Shown here one piece after another: positions 54,585-63,903 of a stretch of DNA of 64,000 nucleotides. Every line of letters starts with the position of its first letter. Position 1 is the stretch's first letter. Position numbers and translations under genes: made by a program. A model generated the notes under the pieces. The model made no database searches. It saw only the letters and a list, made by a program, of their open reading frames with translations, and was not told the DNA's origin. This stretch comes from Salinibacter grassmerensis (GTDB taxonomy: Bacteria; Bacteroidota; Rhodothermia; Rhodothermales; Salinibacteraceae): contig NZ_CAMTTF010000002.1 in the NCBI RefSeq assembly GCF_947077765.1, positions 62,001-126,000 of the forward strand. Direction: 5' to 3'.

Positions 54585-55964
54585 ATGGCCAGCTCCGAGC
54601 CGCGATACGTATGTCAGGAATGTGGGCACGAGGCCCACAAGTGGATGGGCAAGTGCACCGGGTGCGGGTCCTGGAATACGCTCGTGAAGGAAGCCGAGAG
54701 TGCCGACGTGGAGGCCCAGGTCCCGGATCTCAGTCCGGACAATCAAAACGGAAGCGCGACGGCCCAGAACCAGCCGACCCAGCTGACGGAGGTGGAGATG
54801 GAGGGGGAGTCCCGTCTCCAAACCGGGGTCGACGAGTTCGACCGCGTCATGGGCGGCGGCATCATGCAGGGCTCGTTCAGCCTCATTGCCGGGGACCCTG
54901 GCATCGGCAAAAGCACGCTCATGACCGAGTTGGGCGGCTATCTGCCGGGCCGCAAGATCCTGTACGTGACCGGGGAGGAGTCGAAGCGGCAGGTCAAGTT
55001 ACGCGCCCAGCGGCTCGGGGTCGACAGCGACGCCCTCTACCTGCTGGCCGAGACGAACGTGCAGGAGATCGCCAACGCCGTCGACAACGTAGAGCCCGAC
55101 CTGCTCGTGGCCGACTCCATTCAGACGATCTACCGGCCCGACCTGACGAGCGCCCCCGGCTCGGTCAGCCAGGTGCGGGAGAGCACCGCCTCGCTCCTCA
55201 AGCTCACGAAGGAGCTGGAATTCTCGACCTTCCTCGTGGGGCACGTCACCAAGAAGGGCACCATCGCGGGGCCCCGAGTGCTGGAGCATATGGTGGACAC
55301 GGTGTTGTACTTTGAGGGCGATCAGAACCACGCCTACCGCATCCTTCGCAGCGTGAAAAATCGCTTTGGGGCGGCCAACGAGATCGGGGTGTTTGAGATG
55401 CGGGAGGACGGGCTGCGGGAGGTGCCGAACCCGAGCGAGATCTTTCTGTCCGAGCGCGGCTATGGCGTGAGCGGATCCACGGTCGTGTGCTCCCTGGAGG
55501 GCACCCGCCCCATCCTGGTCGAGATCCAGGCACTCGTCACGCCCACCTCTTACAGCACCCCCCAGCGCACGGTTACCGGCTTCGCGTCGCAGCGGCTCCA
55601 GATGATCCTGGCGGTGCTGGAGAAGCGCGCCGGACTGGCCTTCAGCGACCATGACGTGTTCATCAACGTCGCGGGCGGGGTGCGTCTCGAAGAGCCGGCC
55701 GTGGACCTGGGCGTCGCCATCGCGGCGGCGTCCTCGTTCCGTGACATTCCCGCCGACACCGGCTCGGCCCTCATCGGCGAGGTGGGGCTCGGCGGCGAGA
55801 TCCGCACCGTGAGCCGAGTCGAGCCGCGCCTCAAGGAGGCCGCCAAGCTGGGCTTCGACCGGGCGGTGGTGCCGGAGAACAACCTCGATCGCATTGCGGG
55901 AGACTACGACATCGACGTGACCGGGGCGCAGCAGTTGAAGGAAGTCGTGGACGTGGTCCTGTAA
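54585..55964 (+). CDS. radA: DNA repair protein RadA
   Basis: The 459-residue product starts at the ATG at 54585. It has the zinc finger (Cys10, Cys13, Cys24, Cys27), a RecA-like ATPase with Walker A AGDPGIGKST, the RadA-specific KNRFG motif in SVKNRFGAANEIG, and a Lon-protease-like C-terminal domain without protease function. RadA promotes branch migration in recombination. The frame is open upstream, but the zinc-finger N-terminus fixes the start. Confidence 0.96.
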   Translation: MASSEPRYVCQECGHEAHKWMGKCTGCGSWNTLVKEAESADVEAQVPDLSPDNQNGSATAQNQPTQLTEVEMEGESRLQTGVDEFDRVMGGGIMQGSFSLIAGDPGIGKSTLMTELGGYLPGRKILYVTGEESKRQVKLRAQRLGVDSDALYLLAETNVQEIANAVDNVEPDLLVADSIQTIYRPDLTSAPGSVSQVRESTASLLKLTKELEFSTFLVGHVTKKGTIAGPRVLEHMVDTVLYFEGDQNHAYRILRSVKNRFGAANEIGVFEMREDGLREVPNPSEIFLSERGYGVSGSTVVCSLEGTRPILVEIQALVTPTSYSTPQRTVTGFASQRLQMILAVLEKRAGLAFSDHDVFINVAGGVRLEEPAVDLGVAIAAASSFRDIPADTGSALIGEVGLGGEIRTVSRVEPRLKEAAKLGFDRAVVPENNLDRIAGDYDIDVTGAQQLKEVVDVVL

Positions 55965-56105
55965 CGGCGGACCGCTGCCACGGAACAGTCCTTGTAAACG
56001 TAGACCATTCGAGCGCATAGGGCATGTAATAATTGCGCTGGGACGCTCGTTTGAATCAGCACCATGCCCTTCCGTCCCGGCACTTGCCAATGATTGGGTT
56101 TCCGC

Positions 56106-56711
56106 ATGCAGCCTACGGATGAGGAACTGGTATCGGCGTACCTGGACGAGAGCGACGAGCAGGCCTTTCGGCGGCTCGTCGAACGGCACCAGGACCGTAT
56201 CTTTGGCTACCTGATGGGCATGGTGAAAGACCGGGCGGTGGCCAACGATCTCTTCCAGGAAACCTTCGAGCGCGTAGTGAAGGCCATGCATGGCGAACGC
56301 GGGTCGTACGACCGGCAGGGCCAGTGGCTGAGTTGGGTGATGAGCATTGCGCGCAACGCGGCGATCGACCACACGCGGAAGCAAAAGAAGTGGACGGACG
56401 TGCCGCAGGACGAGGACGACGGGCGGTCCTTCTGGGATACCCTTGAGGACGACTCGCCCTACGCCGACGAGCAGCTCCACCGCGCGGAGCAGCGCGAGTG
56501 GCTCGACGACCACATCGAACAGCTCGCGCCCGAGCAGAAAGAGGTGCTGCTCCTGCGGCAGGAGACGGATCTCACTTTTCGGGAGATCGCGGAGCTCCAG
56601 GACGTGTCCATCAACACCGCCCTTGGCCGCATGCGGTACGCCCTCAAGAACCTTCGCAAGATGATGGAGGCCTCCGACGAGACCGCGCTGGTCGGCACGA
56701 TCGATACGTGA
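56106..56711 (+). CDS. ECF-type RNA polymerase sigma factor
   Basis: The 201-residue product starts at the ATG at 56106. Region 2 (FRRLVERHQDRIFGYLMGMV, DLFQETFERVVKAM, WLSWVMSIARNAAIDHTRK) and region 4 (LAPEQKEVLLLRQETDLTF, EIAELQDVSINTALGRMRYA) are plain. An acidic insert lies between them. A single-helix membrane protein follows 48 bp downstream, a probable anti-sigma factor. Confidence 0.93.
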   Translation: MQPTDEELVSAYLDESDEQAFRRLVERHQDRIFGYLMGMVKDRAVANDLFQETFERVVKAMHGERGSYDRQGQWLSWVMSIARNAAIDHTRKQKKWTDVPQDEDDGRSFWDTLEDDSPYADEQLHRAEQREWLDDHIEQLAPEQKEVLLLRQETDLTFREIAELQDVSINTALGRMRYALKNLRKMMEASDETALVGTIDT

Positions 56712-56759
56712 AGATTCCGGCGCGGTCCGGCCTGCTCCACAGAGCAACTCTTTTCTCCT

Positions 56760-57329
56760 ATGGACGATCGGCTACGTCTCATTCGGTACCTGTACGACGA
56801 AGAGGTGGACGAGTCGGCGCTTGCGCGCCGGCTGTCCGGCGATGAGGACCTCTACCGCGAGTACGAAGAGCTGGCCGCGACGAAGCGGGCGCTCGACGAC
56901 CGGCCCGCACGCCAGCCGGACGCGGCGGTCGTGGACCAGGTGGTGGACGAGGCCCGCACGGCTGCCCAATCGGCCGCCCCCCCAACCGAGGACCGCCCGG
57001 CGCGCGCCCCATCCCACTCCTGGACCCGCCGCCTGCAGCCGGCCAGCGCCGCGCTCGCCCTGCTGTTGGTCATCGGGCTGGGGTGGTGGCAGGGAGGCGG
57101 AACGTCCGGCGGCCCGGTCGCGGACTCCGCGACGCCCGGCGCGCCTCAAGATGAAGGAACGCCCCAGCGGGCCCCTGCGACCGCCGAGACCCAGACGCGT
57201 GACGCGGACGCCATTCCGGCGTGGGACGACGGGGAAGAGTTGATCCGCATACAGCGCCGCATCGACCGGCTGCAGGCACGGAGCGCGCCGGACCGGTGGG
57301 GCTCCCTCCAGCGGGTCAGCCGCCCCTAG
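56760..57329 (+). CDS. Probable anti-sigma factor, single membrane helix
   Basis: The 189-residue product has an N-terminal domain of about 75 residues (MDDRLRLIRYLYDEEVDESA) that looks like the cytoplasmic helical part of anti-sigma factors, without the zinc motif. One membrane helix follows (about 97-110, ASAALALLLVIGLGWW). The periplasmic tail is acidic and Pro-rich and ends in a short basic helix (LIRIQRRIDRLQARSA). Position directly after the sigma factor supports the call. Confidence 0.72.
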   Translation: MDDRLRLIRYLYDEEVDESALARRLSGDEDLYREYEELAATKRALDDRPARQPDAAVVDQVVDEARTAAQSAAPPTEDRPARAPSHSWTRRLQPASAALALLLVIGLGWWQGGGTSGGPVADSATPGAPQDEGTPQRAPATAETQTRDADAIPAWDDGEELIRIQRRIDRLQARSAPDRWGSLQRVSRP

Positions 57330-57383
57330 AATCTTTCCCTTCCCAATACACCTCGCGCACCACCGTTTCCGTCTCGCTCCCCC

Positions 57384-58127
57384 ATGATCGCTCTGCACCG
57401 CCTGCATTCTACCTGTCGTCGGCTCGTGGCTGGGCTCGCCCTGGGGCTTCTCCTGTGGGGCTCGCTTCTGCCCGCCGCGTCCGCCCAGCAGACCCACACG
57501 CTGAACATTCAGGACGGCACGGTCTACGTCGACGGACGGCCTCTATCGGCGGACCAGCTCCCGGACAGCTTAGACCTGCGAGGGGTGCGGGCCAACTACC
57601 GGTTCGTGGGCGTCCGGCGCCCCGTCATCGAGCTCAGGGGGCGTCTGTTCGTCGTGCAGGACGGGCTGAGGCCCATCACTGAAGAGGAGGTGCGACAGCA
57701 GCGCGCCTCCGTCGTGCTGGGAAACGGCGGGGTGCAGGCACGAGCCTCTTCGTCCTCTGACAGGGTCGGGGCCGCGAGTTCCCCCGAGGCGTCGCACCGG
57801 CAGTATCTCGATGCGGTGCAACGCTCCAGCCGGGAGCTCTACGAGCGGCTCCAGCGCGAGCGCCAGATGGAGCAGGACGCGCAGAACCTCGCGCGCACCG
57901 TTCGGTTGCTACCGAAGGGCGCTGAGCGACAGGCCCAGATCGACACGCTCCGCACCATGCTCGAAGATATCTTTGCGGTAAAGCAGGAAAACCGGCGCCG
58001 CGAGATTGAGCGCCTGCAGCGGCAGATCCGAGAACTGCAGGAAAACCTTCAGCGGCGAGCACAGATGCGGGACCGGATGATTGACCGGCACCTCCGCCAG
58101 CTCATCGACTCCACGCGCGGCCGCTGA
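57384..58127 (+). CDS. Periplasmic coiled-coil protein, unknown function
   Basis: The 247-residue product has a signal peptide (cleavage after ASAQ, about residue 35). It then has a small beta-rich segment (THTLNIQDGTVYVDGRPL, VIELRGRLFVVQDGL). The second half (about 150-245) is a strongly charged, Arg/Glu/Gln-rich coiled coil. It follows the sigma/anti-sigma pair by 54 bp and may belong to that operon. I do not recognise a family. The charged helix could bind envelope polymers or the anti-sigma tail; that is inference. Confidence 0.72.
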   Translation: MIALHRLHSTCRRLVAGLALGLLLWGSLLPAASAQQTHTLNIQDGTVYVDGRPLSADQLPDSLDLRGVRANYRFVGVRRPVIELRGRLFVVQDGLRPITEEEVRQQRASVVLGNGGVQARASSSSDRVGAASSPEASHRQYLDAVQRSSRELYERLQRERQMEQDAQNLARTVRLLPKGAERQAQIDTLRTMLEDIFAVKQENRRREIERLQRQIRELQENLQRRAQMRDRMIDRHLRQLIDSTRGR

Positions 58128-58277
58128 CGGTGCCGCGCAGGACCGCCCGCCGCCCGAAAGGTCCTCGTCGTCACCTCATCCTTTACTTTAAGTGGGCTGC
58201 GTCGCACCTTGTGGGGCAACGGTGGGACAAAATCACCGTCCGCACGTCGCTTTTCGTCAGGGGTGTCGCATTGATCT

Positions 58278-59564
58278 ATGGATTGGTTCCCGGCCCACAT
58301 CGCTCGTCGTGTCGACTACGGGCATGGATCTCGTCGGGGCCTGCTGTGGCTCGTGGTTGGGCTTCTGCTTCTAGCAGCGGGGCCGGCCCGGGCCGAAGTC
58401 CTCGTGACCGACGTGATCTTCTCTCCCCGATCCGACGGGCAGGGGTACGTCGTGCGCGTCCGGACGACGTCCTCCCCGGAAGCGTACATGCTGCAGCCGG
58501 ACGAGGCGCGCGAACTAAAGTGGGTGCTCTACAACACGACCCTCCACGAGGACTACGAAAAGCGGGCGCCGGAAGGGCCGATTGAGGACTACACGGTGAC
58601 GCAGCAAAACGGCCACCTCATCCTCCGGGTGAGTCTGGCTGCAGACCGGTCGGTCTCGCCCACGGCCTACCGTGATGGGGCGTCCGACGACCTGCTGCTA
58701 AACCTTGCGTACGACGACGCGACGCCGGTGGCCACGGAGGCCGCCTCGTCCCCGGCGTCGACTGCGTCTGCCTCGTCTTCATCCTCTGAGGACGAGCCCA
58801 CGGCCCCTTCGGCAGAACGACGCCAGCGAGATCCGGTAGCGGCCCTCTCCCGTGAGCGCTCACGGCTCGACACGGTGGTAATCGACCCAGGGCATGGGGG
58901 CAAGGATCCGGGGGCCGTGGCCCATGGCCTGGAGGAGAAAGACATTGTGCTGGATGTGGCCCACAAGCTCGAAGATTATGTCGAGAACCGCCTCAACCTT
59001 GAAGTGATCTACACCCGGTCGGACGATCGCTTCATTGCCCTGGAGGAGCGTGGCCACCTCGCCAACCGGGCGGGCGGAGACCTTTTCATCTCGCTCCACG
59101 CCAACGCCTTTCAGTCCTCGTCCGTCCAGGGCACCGAGACGTACTTTCTGGGGCGCTCCAAGACGGACGCGGCACGGCGCGTGATGAAGCAGGAGAACAG
59201 CGTCGTGCGGGAGTACGAGGAGAATCCGGACCGCTACGACGAGTACGACGCGGAGGCCTTTGTGAAGGGAGAGCTCTTTCTTAGCGCCAGCATGCAGTTC
59301 AGCGAGGAGTTCGCCTCGATCGTGCAGAACCAGTTCAAAGAGCGGGTTCAGCGTCGCAGCCGTGGGGTGCACCAGGCCGGGTTCTACGTCCTGTGGAGCG
59401 CCTCGATGCCGTCGGTCCTCGTGGAGCTAGGGTACCTGACCAATCCCCAGGAGGCCCGCTTCCTCAACAGCGACCGGGGCCAGACCTATCTGGCGAGTGC
59501 CATTTTTCGGGCCGTGCGGAAGTATAAGAACCAGTACAACAAGGGCATCGTCTCCAGTGAGTAG
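58278..59564 (+). CDS. N-acetylmuramoyl-L-alanine amidase (Amidase_3)
   Basis: The 428-residue product has a signal region (residues 20-40), an N-terminal beta domain (about 42-150), an acidic Ser-rich linker, and an Amidase_3 domain (about 197-418). Zinc ligands and catalytic Glu are in VVIDPGHGGKDPGA, in the Glu of the following EEKD helix, in FISLHANAF and in VELGYLTNPQEA. It cleaves the peptide from the glycan of peptidoglycan during cell division or remodelling. No LysM or SH3 binding domain was seen; the N-terminal part may act in targeting. Confidence 0.92.
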   Translation: MDWFPAHIARRVDYGHGSRRGLLWLVVGLLLLAAGPARAEVLVTDVIFSPRSDGQGYVVRVRTTSSPEAYMLQPDEARELKWVLYNTTLHEDYEKRAPEGPIEDYTVTQQNGHLILRVSLAADRSVSPTAYRDGASDDLLLNLAYDDATPVATEAASSPASTASASSSSSEDEPTAPSAERRQRDPVAALSRERSRLDTVVIDPGHGGKDPGAVAHGLEEKDIVLDVAHKLEDYVENRLNLEVIYTRSDDRFIALEERGHLANRAGGDLFISLHANAFQSSSVQGTETYFLGRSKTDAARRVMKQENSVVREYEENPDRYDEYDAEAFVKGELFLSASMQFSEEFASIVQNQFKERVQRRSRGVHQAGFYVLWSASMPSVLVELGYLTNPQEARFLNSDRGQTYLASAIFRAVRKYKNQYNKGIVSSE

Positions 59565-59646
59565 CTGCCCGCGCACGGTGTTGGAATGAGCGGTCCTAAG
59601 CTTCTCTTACTGGTGCCCCACGTCTTCACAGCCGACCGCATGTGTC

Positions 59647-60198
59647 ATGACTGTTGCCGAATGTATTCGGTCCCGAGGACCCTTGCTAATCGTGCTGCTG
59701 GCCGGTGTGGTATGGACCAGCTGTGACCTTGCGTCGGCGGGCAACACGGTCATCCTGAGTGCGAACTCGCCCCCATCCATCGAGCCGACCGTGCAGCACC
59801 GGTTCGAGTACGAAAAAGAGGCTGTTGTGGACGGGAGAGTGGCAGTCGAGTCGGAGATTCAGTTGGATTCTCTCGACAACATCTTGTCCCGTAACGGATT
59901 CGGTCGGAGCGATGTGGTCGACGCCCGGATTGATAGCGTAGAAGTTAACCGGGAATCTGCCCCGTCGCTGACAGATGCAGATGTGTTCCTAGGAACGAGC
60001 GCAGACGGCCCTCGCGTCGCCCAGGTTGCGTCTTTTCCAGACGGCGCGTCGTCTGTCGTTGATGACACGTCCACGCCCGTTCGCGAGGCGGTCCAAAACC
60101 GAATACGAACGCTCCACGGCCGGTTTGGGCTAGAGCGTCCTGATGACGGGGTGGTCCGGGCCAAAGTGTATTACCGTCTCAAGGTAGAGGGTGTGTAG
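59647..60198 (+). CDS. Lipoprotein, unknown function
   Basis: The 183-residue product has a lipoprotein signal with acceptor Cys26 (AGVVWTSC). The mature domain is acidic with regular beta-like pattern (VQHRFEYEKEAVVDGRVAVE, VVDARIDSVEVNRE, VVRAKVYYRLKVEGV). There is no recognisable motif. The gene is alone, 82 bp after the amidase gene. Confidence 0.72.
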   Translation: MTVAECIRSRGPLLIVLLAGVVWTSCDLASAGNTVILSANSPPSIEPTVQHRFEYEKEAVVDGRVAVESEIQLDSLDNILSRNGFGRSDVVDARIDSVEVNRESAPSLTDADVFLGTSADGPRVAQVASFPDGASSVVDDTSTPVREAVQNRIRTLHGRFGLERPDDGVVRAKVYYRLKVEGV

Positions 60199-60214
60199 GG
60201 GGCCTCCCAGAGCC

Positions 60215-60613
60215 CTACCGGATGGCAATGCAGGACACCTCGACCCGCGCGTTGCGGGGGAGCTCGGCTACCTGTACGGCCTGCCGGGCCGGCGGCTTCT
60301 CGTTGAAGTACCGCGCGTACACCTCGTTGATCTGCGCGTAGTCGTTCATGTCGGTCATGAAGACCTCGCACCGCACCACGTTCTCGAACGACATGCTCGC
60401 GGCCTTCAGGACGGCCCCAACGTTTTCGAGCACGCGCTCTGTTTCCGCCTCGATTGCCCCATCAACCATGCTGTCGGTGTCCGGGTCGATCGCGATTTGG
60501 CCCGAGACGTAAAGCCGGCCGTCAACGAGAACGCCCTGGCTGTACGGGCCGATGGCCGCGGGGGCGAGGGGGGTCGTGACGGTACTACGAGACGCAGAGG
60601 TCGACGTGGACAT
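60215..60613 (-). CDS. RidA-family reactive enamine/imine deaminase
   Basis: The 132-residue product starts at the ATG at 60613. It has the RidA signature: APAAIGPYSQGVLVDG, LYVSGQIAIDPDT, NEVYARYFNEKPPARQAVQV and a C-terminal LPRNARVEVSCIAI with the substrate-binding Arg in the PPARQ segment. RidA proteins hydrolyse reactive enamines formed by PLP enzymes. The length matches the family. It is divergent from mnmA, 243 bp between the starts. Confidence 0.93.
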   Translation of the reverse strand: MSTSTSASRSTVTTPLAPAAIGPYSQGVLVDGRLYVSGQIAIDPDTDSMVDGAIEAETERVLENVGAVLKAASMSFENVVRCEVFMTDMNDYAQINEVYARYFNEKPPARQAVQVAELPRNARVEVSCIAIR

Positions 60614-60856
60614 AGGGTTACGTATCGAAGGGATTTGGTAGAAAGCGACATCTCCAAACTTCTGTTTTCCGGGGATGTGGTACAAGCAAATATTTTCTGA
60701 AGACCATTCCTTGTCCGAATCGGTCGAACCGCAGGCTGTGGGAGTGGACACAGGCGTTTCTGTTTGGAAGGGCACCAGGGCGAATAGGAGGAACGCCCGT
60801 CCATGCGCGACGGTTTTATCTCTCTACAGTATTCTCTTCTACTCATCGTCTACACC

Positions 60857-62008
60857 ATGAGCAAAAAGGGACGTGTGCTCGTCGCCATGAGCGGCGGTGT
60901 CGACTCCTCGGTGACGGCCGTGCTGCTCAAGGAACGCGGCTACGACGTAGTGGGCCTCACCATGAAAACCTGGGACTACTCCACCAGCGGGGGGCGCGAC
61001 GGGAAAGAGGTGGGCTGTTGCTCCATCGAGTCGATGAACGACGCCCGCGTGGTGGCGACCAAGCACGGCTTTCCGCACTTCGTAGTGGACCTTCGAGAGG
61101 AGTTCGGGGACTGGGTGATTGAGCGCTTCACCGACGAGTACCTCTCGGGCCGCACGCCCAACCCCTGTGTGCTCTGCAACACCCACATCAAGTGGGATGC
61201 CCTGCTACAGCGGGCCGACGACCTGGACTGCGAGTACATCGCCACGGGGCACTATGCCAACGTGCGCTACGATGACGAGCGGGATCGACACCTCTTGAGC
61301 CGTGGGCTCGACCGCAACAAGGACCAGAGCTACGCGCTCTGGGGCCTGCCGCAGGAGCACCTCGCCCGGTCGATCTTCCCGCTCGGCGCCTACGAGAAGC
61401 CGGAGATTCGTGAGATGGCGGCGGAATTCGGCCTCGACAATGTGGCCGACAAGCCCGACTCCTACGAGATCTGCTTCATTCCGGACAACGATTACCCCCG
61501 CTTCCTGAAGGACCGTGTCGACGGGCTCGAGGACGAGGTGAGCGGCGGCAAGTTTGTGCTCAGCGACGGCACCGTAGTGGGCACGCACGACGGCTATCCC
61601 TTCTACACCATCGGCCAGCGTCGGGGGCTCGACCTTGCGCTCGGCGAGCGCGTCTACGTGACCGACATTGATCCCGAGACGAATACGATTACGGTGGGGC
61701 CGAAGGAGGAACTCATGGAGCAAACCCTGACGGCCCACGAGATCAACCTCGTAAAGTATCCCGAGTTTGAAGGAGAGCGCCCGGCCTGGGGCACCATCCG
61801 CTACAACGACGACGGGGCGGGATGCCTCGCCTGGCAGCCAGACGAGGATACCTTGAAGGTGGCCTTTGCCGAGCCGAAGCGCGCCATTACGCCGGGACAG
61901 AGCCTCGTGCTATACGAGGAAGACGACGTGCTCGGTGGGGGGTGGATTCGCGAGGTAGGCAGTGCCGAGGCCGAGACGGCGGAGCAGGCGGCCGAGGCGC
62001 CCGCGTGA
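60857..62008 (+). CDS. mnmA: tRNA-specific 2-thiouridylase MnmA
   Basis: The 383-residue product starts at the ATG at 60857. The ATP-binding loop (AMSGGVDSSVTAVLL), the nucleophile Cys in TPNPCVLCNTHIKW and the second catalytic Cys in DSYEICFIPD are present, with the TIGQRRGLDLALGERVYV segment typical of MnmA. It adds sulfur to U34 of tRNA for Lys, Glu and Gln. A short Glu/Ala-rich tail is extra. The frame upstream of the ATG is open but non-conserved. Confidence 0.95.
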   Translation: MSKKGRVLVAMSGGVDSSVTAVLLKERGYDVVGLTMKTWDYSTSGGRDGKEVGCCSIESMNDARVVATKHGFPHFVVDLREEFGDWVIERFTDEYLSGRTPNPCVLCNTHIKWDALLQRADDLDCEYIATGHYANVRYDDERDRHLLSRGLDRNKDQSYALWGLPQEHLARSIFPLGAYEKPEIREMAAEFGLDNVADKPDSYEICFIPDNDYPRFLKDRVDGLEDEVSGGKFVLSDGTVVGTHDGYPFYTIGQRRGLDLALGERVYVTDIDPETNTITVGPKEELMEQTLTAHEINLVKYPEFEGERPAWGTIRYNDDGAGCLAWQPDEDTLKVAFAEPKRAITPGQSLVLYEEDDVLGGGWIREVGSAEAETAEQAAEAPA

Positions 62009-62232
62009 GCCCGCCGAAGCCGACGTGCTGAGGGAGGGAGGAGTGGTGCCCGAATCACGCGCACCGCGCTTTCGGGGAAGGGAGGTGTGGCGCGGTGACG
62101 CGCGAAAATCGACCGGGAGGAACACTGAATTTCTCCCGATGGTTCAATTTCCACTCACTTACGTCTCAAAAATAACAAGACGCGGCGCTCTGGACGGCCG
62201 TTTGTCCAGGAGCGTGCGCGAGCCCCTAGCGT

Positions 62233-63663
62233 ATGGAACGCACGGACCTGACGCGGATCGACGAGTTCACATGGGAAATTCCCCAGTCGTTCCAGGACGC
62301 AATGCGGGTGCCCGTGCGCATCCTCGCGAGTGAGAATCTCATCGACGAGATTCTCGAGCGAAAGGCCATTGATCAGGCCATTCGCACCTCGATGCTATCC
62401 GGGCTGGTGGGACACCTCGTGGTGATGCCCGATGTCTACAGTGGGCAGGGGGCACCGGTGGGCATCGTGGCCGTGTCGAAGTGGCCGGTGGGCACCATTG
62501 CGCCCGGTGCCATCGGGCACGACATCAACGCGGGCGTCCGGCTGCTGGGGTCGGACATCAAGGCGGAGGAGGCGGAGGGCAACTTCGACGCCCTCGCTGA
62601 CGCCCTGAAGGATCACATCCCGAGCGGGACGGACGCAGAAGGGTCCATCTCACTCAACAAGAGCGAGGTCGACCACGTTGCCCAGTCTGGTGCCCAGTGG
62701 GCCCTGCGCAAAGACATGGCGCAGCAGGATGACCTCGTCCGCGCCGAGGAGGGGGGGCGCCTCAACGAGGCGGACCCGAAGAAGGTGAGTGAGGCGGCCC
62801 GGTCGATCGGAGCGCAGCAGCTTGGGACGCTCGGGGGCGGGGAGCACTTCATCGAGATTCACTCCGTGGAGGAGGTCTTCAACCGCGCGGCGGCCGTCAC
62901 AATGGGACTCAAGGAGGGCACCCTTGTCGCCCAAATTCACTGCGGCTCCCGTGGGTACGGACGTCAGGTCTGTGCCGACTACATCGAGCGGTTCCAGGAG
63001 GTGGCGCCGTCGTACGACGTCGATCCGCCGGACCCGAATTTGGCGTCGGTGCCGCTCGACTCAGGGGAGGCCGAAGACTACATGGGGGCGATGCGGGCCG
63101 CGGCCAACTACGCCTACGCCAACCGCCAGGTGCTGGCCCACCGCGTCCGTGAGGTGTTCGACGACCTGCTTGACGGATCCGGTCAGCGGCTCAAGACGGT
63201 CTACGACGTGGCCCACAACCTAGGGCAGGTGGAGATGCATCAGGTCGACGGCAAGCACATGCGCTGCTACGTCCACCGCAAGGGGGCGGCGCGCGCCTTC
63301 GGCCCCGGCACGCCAGGCATCTCGCTTCCGTACCGCGCCCTGGGACAGCCGGTGCTGGTCCCTGGAAGCATGGGCGAGACCTCGTGGGTCATGCTGGCCA
63401 CCCGCGACGCCATGCAGAAGAGCTTCGGGTCGGCCTGCCACGGCGCCGGACGGACCATGAGCCGCCACGAGGCAAACCACCAGGCCGAGCCGGTGCCGCT
63501 CGAGGGGGACGGAGATGGCGTCGCCGTCCGGTCCGGCGACGGATCAGCGTCCGCCGGCGTCCAGCTCAAGGAAAACATCGGCGGAGTCGTGGAGACGGTA
63601 GCCGGGTCGCGACTCGCCGGCAAGGTGGCGCGACTGGAGCCCCTCGCCGTCATGCACGGATAA
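62233..63663 (+). CDS. rtcB: RtcB-family RNA ligase-like protein with altered metal site
   Basis: The 476-residue product has the full RtcB scaffold: MPDVYSGQGAPVGIVA, GHDINAGVRLL, LGTLGGGEHFIEIH, IHCGSRGYG, VYDVAHNLG and the guanylylation-site His403 in ACHGAGRTMSR. RtcB enzymes join 2',3'-cyclic phosphate and 5'-OH RNA ends using Mn and GTP. Here the bridging metal ligand Cys of the DINCGVR motif is Ala100, the Asn before the conserved His is Glu204, and the first His of MPDVH is Tyr69; His205, His236 and His328 are kept. Activity may be altered. The gene stands alone. Confidence 0.9.
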   Translation: MERTDLTRIDEFTWEIPQSFQDAMRVPVRILASENLIDEILERKAIDQAIRTSMLSGLVGHLVVMPDVYSGQGAPVGIVAVSKWPVGTIAPGAIGHDINAGVRLLGSDIKAEEAEGNFDALADALKDHIPSGTDAEGSISLNKSEVDHVAQSGAQWALRKDMAQQDDLVRAEEGGRLNEADPKKVSEAARSIGAQQLGTLGGGEHFIEIHSVEEVFNRAAAVTMGLKEGTLVAQIHCGSRGYGRQVCADYIERFQEVAPSYDVDPPDPNLASVPLDSGEAEDYMGAMRAAANYAYANRQVLAHRVREVFDDLLDGSGQRLKTVYDVAHNLGQVEMHQVDGKHMRCYVHRKGAARAFGPGTPGISLPYRALGQPVLVPGSMGETSWVMLATRDAMQKSFGSACHGAGRTMSRHEANHQAEPVPLEGDGDGVAVRSGDGSASAGVQLKENIGGVVETVAGSRLAGKVARLEPLAVMHG

Positions 63664-63782
63664 ATCCCTGGGCGTCTCCAGGCCACCGCTCCTTCTCTGT
63701 CTCGGCCGCGGGTCCCATGTGGGCTCGCCGTGGCAGGCAGGGCGTGCGAGTGGCCGAAGAGATGTGAACCTGTTGAACCAGT

Positions 63783-63801
63783 CCCTCTTTTTCCGAGAGG
63801 G
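63783..63801. repeat. Short hairpin upstream of the response regulator gene
   Basis: CCCTCT (63783-63788) and AGAGGG (63796-63801) can pair around a 7-nt T-rich loop. There is no T tract after it. It lies between rtcB and the partial regulator gene. Confidence 0.35.
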
Positions 63802-63903
63802 TAATAGGACAGGGCCTCACATCGGAAGCGTACCGTGCTTGGTGTCGTATAGGCAACTCAGGTTTATTCCAGTTCTCCTCCCCACTTAACTCTTCCTGTT
63901 CCC

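Noticed and set aside
54999-56747. 582-residue minus-strand frame across radA and the sigma factor gene
   Set aside because: It spans two real plus-strand genes and the gap between them, and has no protein-like features of its own.
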